In this document: positions 53,178 through 60,004 of the stretch, in pieces
Layout of the letters: the number at the start of each line of letters is the position of its first letter
Position numbering within the stretch: position 1 is the first letter of the stretch
NCBI RefSeq assembly: GCF_027497495.1
Contig: NZ_CP114205.1
Span: 558,001-622,000 of the forward strand
Source: Streptomyces tubercidicus
GTDB lineage: Bacteria; Actinomycetota; Actinomycetes; Streptomycetales; Streptomycetaceae
Direction: 5' to 3'
Length of the DNA stretch: 64,000 bases
Made by a program: the position numbers and the translations under genes
Notes under the pieces: model-generated
The model's database searches: none
What the model was told of the DNA's origin: nothing
Seen by the model: only the letters and a program-made list of their open reading frames with translations

Positions 53178-53600
53178 ATGCGAGAACACGAGAAGACCGC
53201 GGTGGAACAGGGGAGCGCCATCTGCCCTGTGCGACCGGCTGCTGTTCCGGCCGGTGAGGGCCTCACCCCTCGTTCGGTTGCCAGGGCCGACGATCCCGCT
53301 GGAAGCGACCACGGGTGGGCGGAAGCCCTCACGGCACTGCAGCGCGCGGGGTTCAGGATCAGTCCGGAGGATTTCGGTCGACTGAGCGGCCTGCTGGCAC
53401 CTTCGCACTGCGCCGAATCCCCCACCGACGAGCCGACGACTCCCGCCGATGATGAGCCGACGGCTCCCACGTCATCGCACACGACGCTGCTCAGCGCCGA
53501 ACGGGGCATCATCAACACCGGATCCGTCCACGGCGGACAGCACCTGACCGATATGCAGGTATCGGGTGACTACGTCCGAGGAGCGGACGATGGGATCTGA
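53178..53600 (+). CDS. Small protein with C-terminal NTG-VHGGQ motif, possible amyloid-type signalling partner
   Basis: A 140-residue protein of unknown family. Residues 45-76 form a small helical part (WAEALTALQRAGFRISPEDF, GRLSGLLAPS). A Pro/Thr/Glu-rich linker follows, then the C-terminal segment GIINTGSVHGGQHLTDMQVS at 110-129. Short Gly/Asn motifs of this sort at protein ends resemble bacterial amyloid signalling sequences of NLR systems; this is an inference from form only. A related motif (NAGVVKGDQ) occurs at the N-terminus of the next protein. GAAGGAAGTC precedes the ATG at 53178. It overlaps the next gene by 11 bp. Confidence 0.6.
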   Translation: MREHEKTAVEQGSAICPVRPAAVPAGEGLTPRSVARADDPAGSDHGWAEALTALQRAGFRISPEDFGRLSGLLAPSHCAESPTDEPTTPADDEPTAPTSSHTTLLSAERGIINTGSVHGGQHLTDMQVSGDYVRGADDGI

Positions 53601-55635
53601 CGCGAACTCAGCGGACGACATCCTCGGTACTGTCCTCCCTGAACTGATCAGGAATCAGCGCCTGATGGTGCTGGCCCCGAACGGTACGGTCAACGCCGGT
53701 GTAGTGAAGGGTGACCAGCGCACCGTGCTGTCCACCTCCTCGATAGCCGATGACGGTGCGGTGACGCCGTGGCGCCAGGGACCCGTGCGGCCGAGGGACC
53801 TCCAGATCGCCCGGCAGCGCTTCGTTTCGACCGCCGGGTTCGAGAGAGGTCTTGCCGCACTCGACTCGGGCATCCTTTTGCTGGTCGGCGTACCGGGTAC
53901 CGGCCGTCTCACGCTGGCCCTCAATCTGCTGGCCCACGGGTGCGAGGACCCCACACTCGTCCAGGTCGACGGAACGGTGGACCTGGCTCGATGGCGCCCC
54001 CGGCCGCAAGGGGTGGACGGCTACCTGGTGATGGAGCCCGGTGATCCCTTCGCGCTGAGGCCCTGGGACCTGTCCAGCTTGGAGGGTTCGCTGGCGGAGG
54101 CAGGAGCGCGCCTGGTCATCGTGCTTCCGGAAACGCCGGGCCTGGTACGTACCTTGGAAAGGGACTTCGGTGCCCAGGTGGTGCGCCATGAACCGCCTGA
54201 CCCGGGCCATGTCTTCTCCGCGCACCTCGCGGACATCTGCCAGGATGCCCAAGATCGTGCCCGTTTGCTGGAGCTGCTCGGACCGGAATTCCTTTCCGAG
54301 ATCCTGCCCCCCGAACTCCCACCCGGATACGCGGCACAAGCGGCAGCGACCGTGGCCCGTCTCGGGGCCACGGGTGGAATGTGCCGTTCCGAGGTGATGG
54401 GCTGCCTGGCCTCTGCGGAGGCTCCCGAACTCCTGGCGCGGGCGGAGGGCGATCCGGAACTCCTGGCGCACCTGATGTCGGTCTGTGTGTACGGCGGGCT
54501 GGACCGTGGAACCGTCGTCGAGCAGGCGGTGAGCCTTCTGGCGCTGGCAGACTCCCGAGGGGATTCGGTGTCTCCTGACCATGCTCTCCGGGACTCAGCG
54601 GCCAAACGTGGACACAGCCGTGCCCGGCAACGTCCCCTGCACGACATCCTGCGCGGCATTGGGGCACGGTGTGAGGCCCGAACGCACGGCAAGCCGGAGT
54701 CGGTTGCTTTCCTCTGGCCGGCGGTGCGCGAAGCGGTATGGGATGTCATGTGCCGCGATCGCACCGGACTGCTGCCCCTCTTGCACGAGTGGCTGGGCCG
54801 CCCCGGACATGACGAGGAGACGATCGAGCGTGCCGGCCGTGCCGTGGCGGCGATGGGCATACGGTCCGGCGGCCGGACCTTCGGGCTCGTCCGGGAACTC
54901 GCCCTCTCCACCCAGCAGCCCGGCGTCAGAGTCGCGGCTTGGTCCATCGGTACGGCAACGCATGACCGTGCCGTCTCCGACACAGCGTACGAGCTGCTTG
55001 AGGAGTGGAGCGCCGCGCCCGAAACGGCCTTGCGCACCGCGGTCGCCTACGCCTGTCGCTCAGACATGGGCGGGGTCAAGGCCGAGCACGCCCTGCCGTT
55101 GCTGCAGCATGTGGTGGATGGCCGAGGCAACGACGCCGATGATGTGGCGGTGGCACTGACCGTCGCGGAGACATTGCTGCAGCAGTTCGCGACAGGGAGC
55201 CCCGCGGACAAGGGCACGATCGTGCGACACATGAACTCCTGGGCACAGGCCGAGGGCGTCGCGGAACTGCTGGCCGCCATCACGTTCCCCACACTGGTGG
55301 ACTGCGACCACGGCTGGTTCTCCGATCAATTGCTCGCCCGGCAGGAGACGGCTTCGAACACCGTGAAACTCGTCCAGCACGCGCTCGGCGAAGCTGCGGC
55401 ATACCACCCGATGCGGGATGCGCTGCTCGCCTGGTGCCGTGGTACGGACGACACACCACAGCCCGATGCGGCGGTGGAGGACCTCTTCGCGCGGCTTGTC
55501 GATACACGGCAACCCGGATTTCTGCGCTTGCTCCTGTCCATCGAACGGGGCGGTGACGCCATGCCCGGCAAGGGCCTCGCGGCACGCTCCCTGGCCGCAT
55601 GGCGCAGCAGGAACCAGCCCCGGGAATCCGAGTGA
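53590..55635 (+). CDS. Large P-loop (STAND/NLR-like) protein with Lys-to-Arg Walker A
   Basis: A 681-residue protein. Near the N-terminus (31-43) is NGTVNAGVVKGDQ, related to the C-terminal motif of the preceding protein. FVSTAGFERGLAAL leads to a P-loop-like ILLLVGVPGTGRLTLALNLL (100-108), in which the Walker A lysine is arginine (R106). A candidate Walker B is ARLVIVLPE. The remaining 450 residues are helical repeats of an Ala/Leu-rich kind (HEAT/TPR-like), without recognised enzyme motifs. It resembles bacterial NLR/STAND sensors with a degenerate nucleotide site. GAGGAG precedes the ATG. Not recognised as a named family. Confidence 0.6.
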   Translation: MGSDANSADDILGTVLPELIRNQRLMVLAPNGTVNAGVVKGDQRTVLSTSSIADDGAVTPWRQGPVRPRDLQIARQRFVSTAGFERGLAALDSGILLLVGVPGTGRLTLALNLLAHGCEDPTLVQVDGTVDLARWRPRPQGVDGYLVMEPGDPFALRPWDLSSLEGSLAEAGARLVIVLPETPGLVRTLERDFGAQVVRHEPPDPGHVFSAHLADICQDAQDRARLLELLGPEFLSEILPPELPPGYAAQAAATVARLGATGGMCRSEVMGCLASAEAPELLARAEGDPELLAHLMSVCVYGGLDRGTVVEQAVSLLALADSRGDSVSPDHALRDSAAKRGHSRARQRPLHDILRGIGARCEARTHGKPESVAFLWPAVREAVWDVMCRDRTGLLPLLHEWLGRPGHDEETIERAGRAVAAMGIRSGGRTFGLVRELALSTQQPGVRVAAWSIGTATHDRAVSDTAYELLEEWSAAPETALRTAVAYACRSDMGGVKAEHALPLLQHVVDGRGNDADDVAVALTVAETLLQQFATGSPADKGTIVRHMNSWAQAEGVAELLAAITFPTLVDCDHGWFSDQLLARQETASNTVKLVQHALGEAAAYHPMRDALLAWCRGTDDTPQPDAAVEDLFARLVDTRQPGFLRLLLSIERGGDAMPGKGLAARSLAAWRSRNQPRESE

Positions 55636-55649
55636 TCAGGAGGACGACG

Positions 55650-56372
55650 ATGGCGGTGCCCCTTCGATCCGGACTGTTCGGCGCGATCGAGCAGGAGTTA
55701 GCGGGCAAAGTACTGGAACCGGAGCTCCGGCTGGACGAAGGGGCCGACGGCGCAAGGCCCCCGCTTTCCCTGGCCGAGGCCCGGAGGGTCCTCTACGACC
55801 GCTCGGCGGATCCGTCCGTACAAACCGCGCTGTGGCATCGGATCGCGGCTCTGGCCCGGAACGATGGGGACCGGTGCGGCTGGCGGCTGGGCGCGGTGTG
55901 GATGGCCCTGCCCGGGTTGCGCCGTACCGCGTCCAGGATCGCGTTCCGTTTCGGGTCGGACCGCGCAGATGTCGAAGCGGAACTGGTCACGGGGTTCCTC
56001 GAAGCGCTGCGGAATATCGGGCCGGAGACCACGTCTCCCGGGGCGGTGCTGCTGCGCTTCGCATGCACCCAGGCGTGGAACACGGCACGCAAAGCCCGTG
56101 CAGAGGTGGCCGTCGAGGACATGGACGCCGTCATGGGATCTCGTCACCGCTCTGGCGCCTCCTGGCAGGCGGAGTTCGACGGTCCCGGAAGGCCCGACGG
56201 GCTCACCGCTTCCCTGCGGATCAGCATTCCGGCCGAGCGGGTCGAGGGCCTACGGATCGGAGCTCTGGCCCAGGAATGGGGCCTGGCCGACACAGTCACC
56301 GACACGCAGCGGCTCCGGCGCGGACGCCGGGTCGGAGCGCTGTCCCTGCGACACATCGGGAGACGCGGATGA
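55650..56372 (+). CDS. Sigma-factor-like protein (region 2-type helical domain)
   Basis: A 240-residue protein. Residues about 85-150 (LRRTASRIAFRFGSDRADVE, AELVTGFLEALRNIG, LLRFACTQAWNTARKARAEV) have the helical spacing of sigma-70 region 2, with an acidic D-x-E pair, but the -10 recognition residues are not obvious. The C-terminal part (LRIGALAQEWGLADTVTDTQ then RLRRGRRVGAL) could be a weak HTH. It could be a diverged sigma factor, or a related DNA-binding protein. AGGAGG precedes the ATG at 55650; it overlaps the next gene by 4 bp (ATGA). Confidence 0.5.
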   Translation: MAVPLRSGLFGAIEQELAGKVLEPELRLDEGADGARPPLSLAEARRVLYDRSADPSVQTALWHRIAALARNDGDRCGWRLGAVWMALPGLRRTASRIAFRFGSDRADVEAELVTGFLEALRNIGPETTSPGAVLLRFACTQAWNTARKARAEVAVEDMDAVMGSRHRSGASWQAEFDGPGRPDGLTASLRISIPAERVEGLRIGALAQEWGLADTVTDTQRLRRGRRVGALSLRHIGRRG

Positions 56373-56641
56373 GCAAGTGCGATCGGACCCCCTTGTCCTT
56401 CCGGGAGATCCTGGATCTGCCGGTCAGCGTCGACCTGAGGACGGCAGCCAGGGCTTACGGCATGAGCATGGGTACCGCCTACCGGCTGGTCGGCCTCGGT
56501 ACCTTTCCGTGCGAGACCGTCCGCGTCGGCCATCGTCACCGCGTCCTCACCGTGCATCTCATGCACGCGCTCGGCATTGAGGAGCGGCCCCTCTTCGCCG
56601 ACGACATTGCGGACGGCGTGGCGCTGACCCTCTTCGACTGA
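56369..56641 (+). CDS. Small HTH DNA-binding protein (excisionase/AlpA-like)
   Basis: A 90-residue protein with a winged-helix/MerR-like form: DLRTAARAYGMSMGTAYRLV as helix-turn-helix and TFPCETVRVGHRHRVLTVHL as wing, the arrangement of excisionase-type proteins. It is coupled to the sigma-like gene by ATGA overlap, so the two are probably made in fixed ratio and may act together on a promoter. No integrase or attachment site is near, which argues against a phage or plasmid excision role. Confidence 0.6.
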   Translation: MSKCDRTPLSFREILDLPVSVDLRTAARAYGMSMGTAYRLVGLGTFPCETVRVGHRHRVLTVHLMHALGIEERPLFADDIADGVALTLFD

Positions 56642-56721
56642 CGCAGTCCCACCGTGGCCCGGCACTGGCCGGGCCACGGACCTTCCCACAGCCTTCCCCT
56701 ACTCCTGGCAGGAGATCCACC

Positions 56722-57813
56722 ATGCCCACATGCTTCGCGATCGGGCCCACCGGCAACGCCTGCAGGCCCACCGACAGCCCCGACCACGGTGTTCGGCAGC
56801 AGACCAGCATGTTCTACGACGACGTCGTAGGACCTGTCTGCGAGCAGCTCAACCTGTCGCTGATCCGGGCGGACCACGTGTCCGGCAGTGGCGTGCTGAC
56901 CGAGCGGCTGATCCGCCACATCATCGAAGAGGACATCGTTGTTGCCGATCTCACCGGAGGCAGCCCGGAGGTGGTCTACGGACTCGGCATCAGGCACGCC
57001 GTCGGCCGGTGCACCGTGCATCTCGGCGAGGCCGGAACCGTGCCCTTCGGCGCCGGAGTGGTGCCGACCGTCCAGTTCCCAGCCCTGCCCCTCGGATCGG
57101 CCGAGGCGCGGCGCGAGCTGACGGCAGCACTCGCCGAGGGGCTCTCCGGAGCAAGTCCGCTCATGCTGCCCGCGCGCATTCTGCTCGCCCACATGCCCTC
57201 CCCTGCCATCGGGGACAACAGCCTGACCCCAGCCACCCAGGAGGAGGACCGCCCGGGACTGTTCGACCTCGTGGTCGCCGCCGAAGCGGAGATGGAGGCG
57301 ATGGTGGGTGACCTGGCGGAGGTAGAGGCAGCGTTCGTGGACCTCGCAGCCATGGCCGAGCTGCTCACCGAGGACATGCTCCGGGCCAACCGCCCGGGAA
57401 CCCCGACGAGTGCCCAACTGGCTGTCATCAACCGCTTCGCCAAGGCCATCGAGGGCCCGTCCGACGATTTGGACACGGCAGCTGCCCGCTTCGCCGGGCG
57501 AATGAACGTCGCGACCGACGCCCTTGGCGCGTTGTTGCAGTGGGCGCGGAACACCCCGCGCGACGAGTGGTCGGAGGAGCTGCACGGGCTGCTCGACCAG
57601 GTGATCGAAATGGCCGGGGAGCTCCGAAGCTCAGCGGACGGTGCGCAGGAGATCGTGCCTGTGGTGGAGATGTTCAGTCAGGCCAGTCGGCAACTGCGCA
57701 AGCCGAGCCGGAAGATCGGCGCGTCTCTCCGTGCCATGTTCGGGAGCGTGGCTGTGTTCGAGGAGTGGGAACGGACGGCCCGAGAGCTCAAGGAAAGCCA
57801 GGACGAATCGTAA
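56722..57813 (+). CDS. TIR/nucleoside 2-deoxyribosyltransferase-like effector with helical C-terminus
   Basis: A 363-residue protein. The N-terminal domain (1-110) follows the pattern of TIR-like/nucleoside-deoxyribosyltransferase-like proteins: CFAIGPTG at the first strand, D33-D34 and CEQLNLSLIRADHVSGSG, then IIEEDIVVADLTGGSPEVVY and GLGIRHA. In this family the motif is usually NPNVFYELG; here the glutamate is glycine (G87), so NAD- or nucleoside-hydrolase activity may be lost, or E83 may substitute. Residues 160-360 are mostly helical, with Ala/Glu-rich coiled-coil-like segments. GCAGGAG precedes the ATG. Likely the effector or sensor of the island. Confidence 0.6.
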   Translation: MPTCFAIGPTGNACRPTDSPDHGVRQQTSMFYDDVVGPVCEQLNLSLIRADHVSGSGVLTERLIRHIIEEDIVVADLTGGSPEVVYGLGIRHAVGRCTVHLGEAGTVPFGAGVVPTVQFPALPLGSAEARRELTAALAEGLSGASPLMLPARILLAHMPSPAIGDNSLTPATQEEDRPGLFDLVVAAEAEMEAMVGDLAEVEAAFVDLAAMAELLTEDMLRANRPGTPTSAQLAVINRFAKAIEGPSDDLDTAAARFAGRMNVATDALGALLQWARNTPRDEWSEELHGLLDQVIEMAGELRSSADGAQEIVPVVEMFSQASRQLRKPSRKIGASLRAMFGSVAVFEEWERTARELKESQDES

Positions 57814-57884
57814 CCCTCCCGTCGCTGCCGGCACGGCACGCATGAGGGCCACCCACGTCCCCTGACATCAGACGTCGTTCGAGC

Positions 57885-57917
57885 CGGTCCGGGATCTCGA
57901 AACATGGTCCCGGACCG
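57885..57917 (+). terminator. Hairpin after the TIR-like gene
   Basis: CGGTCCGGGA (57885-57894) and TCCCGGACCG (57908-57917) form a perfect 10-bp stem with a 13-nt loop, 72 bp after the stop codon. It probably ends the island transcript. Confidence 0.55.
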
Positions 57918-58003
57918 CCATCCCATGAAGCTACAGGTGCTTCCCCGTCACCCCTGATGTCGACCTACCCCCGCTTTCTGCTCAAGATCACCGACCGTAC
58001 AGA

Positions 58004-58642
58004 ATGACCCGTATGGCGATAACGAGCACTAACAACCCCGCAAACACCCCTGTGACGCCCGCCGTTGAGGAGGACGCGCCGGTCGTCAGTCGGATCCTCG
58101 CGGGGGCCTTCGATAACGACCCGATGATGCGCTGGTTCTTTCCCGACGAGGCCTCCCGACAGGCTGGGCTGGTGCGTTACTTCAGCACGCTGTTCACGCG
58201 GCAGTACGGCCGGCACGGCGTGTGCGAGCGCACCGAGGCGGCGGCGGCCTTCTGGGTGGCGCCGGAGGGGTTGGCCAAGGCCGTTCCCGATGCGGAGACC
58301 GTCCAGGAGCTGCAGGAAATCCTCGGCGACCGGGCTTCGCTGTTCCGGGAGGCCGTGGAGGCGGCGGGCGAGCACGCGCCGCAGGAACCGCTGTGGTACC
58401 TGGCGGTGCTGGGCGCCGACCCCGCGGCCCAGGGGCAGGGGCACGGGGCGGCCCTGCTGCGCTCGGGGCTGGCCAAGGCGGACGCGATGGGGATGCCCGT
58501 CGGGCTGGAGTCGTCGAAGCGGTCCAATCTTGCGTTCTACGAGCACTTCGGTTTCACCGTGCGGCAGGAAGTACAGCTGCCGGGCGGCGGGCCGACGCTG
58601 TGGGTCATGCGACGGGAGCCGCGCCAGCCGGACGGTGCCTAG
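58004..58642 (+). CDS. GNAT-family N-acetyltransferase
   Basis: A 212-residue acetyltransferase. The N-terminal part has ILAGAFDNDPMMRWFFPDEA, typical of the GNAT group that acts on small amines. The acetyl-CoA region is LAVLGADPAAQGQGHGAALL (Q-G-x-G-x-G form), followed by LAKADAMGMPVGLESSKRSN and FYEHFGFTV. No clear ribosome site precedes the ATG at 58004; a second ATG follows at 58013. A leaderless transcript is possible. Lone gene, not obviously tied to its neighbours. Confidence 0.8.
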   Translation: MTRMAITSTNNPANTPVTPAVEEDAPVVSRILAGAFDNDPMMRWFFPDEASRQAGLVRYFSTLFTRQYGRHGVCERTEAAAAFWVAPEGLAKAVPDAETVQELQEILGDRASLFREAVEAAGEHAPQEPLWYLAVLGADPAAQGQGHGAALLRSGLAKADAMGMPVGLESSKRSNLAFYEHFGFTVRQEVQLPGGGPTLWVMRREPRQPDGA

Positions 58643-58739
58643 CACTCCCGTAGTACTCCAGTGCGACTCAAGGCGACACGGGGGCTAGCCAGACCCCCGC
58701 CCCAGCTGGCGAGACCGCACCGGGGTTCACACTGTCGGC

Positions 58740-59170
58740 TCAAGACGCCGGGGTGGGGGTGGGCAGGGTGTAGCGGCTGGTGGTCAGGTCCGGGCGGACG
58801 CGGTCGATCAGTCCGGGCTGGTTGTACTGGACCCACAGGTTGCCGAAGCAGTCGAAGGCCAGCCCGGCCAGCTTGGCGCCCGGGACATCGGTGCGGTGCT
58901 CGGTGATGCGGCCGTTGTCGGGGTCGAGTTCCGCGTAGGCGGCGCCGGCCTCCTCGGTGAACCACATATGGCCTCGGCGGCCGGCGGCGACGGCGACGGG
59001 CCGGCTGTCAGGCGTGGGGATGTCGTACTCACGCATGCGGCCGTCCGCATCGATACGGCCGATCCGGTTGCCCGTCAGCTCGGTGAAGAACATGGCGCAG
59101 CGGGGCCCTCGCGCCAGGTAGATCGGCTGGCTGTCGGCGGCGAGGCGGTGCACGGTCCACGGCCACCGCC
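58740..59170 (-). pseudogene. C-terminal remnant of a virginiamycin B lyase-like beta-propeller
   Basis: About 143 codons reading QPIYLARGPRCAMFFTE, GNRIGRIDADGRMREYDIP, HMWFTEEAGAAYAELDPD and LWVQYNQPGLIDRVRPD. These are the W-F-T-E and N-x-I-G-R-I blade repeats of streptogramin B lyase (Vgb). A full Vgb is about 290 residues, so the N-terminal half is missing. The frame is open further upstream only as non-homologous sequence within the DUF5825-like gene. It ends with a normal stop. Probably a relic truncated when the neighbouring cluster was joined to it. Confidence 0.65.
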
Positions 59171-59176
59171 TCCCGG

Positions 59177-59854
59177 TCAGACGGCCATCGCCTCCTGGAT
59201 CCAGCGGTTCACCCGGTACGGGAGCCACCACAGCAGCGGGCCGGTGCGGGAGACCAGGCGTTCCGCCAGGAAGTCGTCGGCGATGGCCTTCGGTACGGAC
59301 GCGAGCGGGGCCCCGTAGGAGAGCTGGGTGATGGCCTCCTGGTATTCGGGCTCCTCGGCGGTGAAGCGGCGCAGTTCGCCCCAGCGGCGGTCGCGGATCT
59401 GGACGAAACCGGGGCCCTGACGCCACAGGCACTTGCAGAGATAGTGGGCGTTACGCCACTGAGCGAGCGCGGCCGCGGCATCGGCGGGGCCGGTGAGGGT
59501 GCGGGGCGGCTGGAGGTGGCTGAGGTCGCGCCAGCCGTCGTCGGGCTCGGAGGGGAGCCGCAGCTGCCACTGCACCAGCACGGCGCGGGCCGTCAGGTCG
59601 CGGATCAGGCACAGCCGCCGGACGGCGTGGGCGGCGGCGTCGGGGTCGTCGACCGCGGTCAGGTCCAGCTCTTCGGCGAACTCCACCCGGCGTGCACCGA
59701 GTTCCCACAGGTGGGCGGCCTGTTCGTCCGGCGCGGCAGGCAGGTCGACCGCGCCCAGGCTCATGCCCGGCAGGGCGCAGGCGTCCTCGTCGTAGTCCCG
59801 CCAGGCCCTGAGGGCCAGTGCGCGGGAGGAGGCGGGGGCGGTGGTAATGGTCAT
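59177..59854 (-). CDS. DUF5825-like protein of the radical SAM RiPP locus
   Basis: A 225-residue protein resembling the DUF5825 family, which in streptomycetes accompanies RiPP radical SAM C-methyltransferases. Segments: RAWRDYDEDACALPGMSLGA, QAAHLWELGARRVEFAEELD, LTARAVLVQWQLRL and HYLCKCLWRQGPGFVQIRDR. The C-terminus has TQLSYGAPLASVPKAI. No catalytic motif is recognised; a substrate-binding or partner role for the maturase is likely. GCAGGAGAACGCC precedes the ATG. It is 150 bp downstream of the maturase on the same strand. An 11-bp direct repeat (ATGAAGTCCTG at 59873 and 59897) lies just upstream. Confidence 0.65.
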   Translation of the reverse strand: MTITTAPASSRALALRAWRDYDEDACALPGMSLGAVDLPAAPDEQAAHLWELGARRVEFAEELDLTAVDDPDAAAHAVRRLCLIRDLTARAVLVQWQLRLPSEPDDGWRDLSHLQPPRTLTGPADAAAALAQWRNAHYLCKCLWRQGPGFVQIRDRRWGELRRFTAEEPEYQEAITQLSYGAPLASVPKAIADDFLAERLVSRTGPLLWWLPYRVNRWIQEAMAV

Positions 59855-60004
59855 GGCGTTCTCCTGCGGGGCATGAAGTCCTGAGTTCTGTTCGGTATGA
59901 AGTCCTGTGCAGAGCAGCAGAGGACGGGAGTTCCGCTGTGGGCTGCGCCCACCGGACCGGCTCCGAGCACGCCGCTCCGGCTCCGCGCCCGCCAGTCGGG
60001 ATGG

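Noticed and set aside
56369..56641. Excisionase of an integrated element
   Set aside because: No integrase, replication gene or att-like direct repeats flank the island; the HTH gene is coupled to a sigma-like gene.
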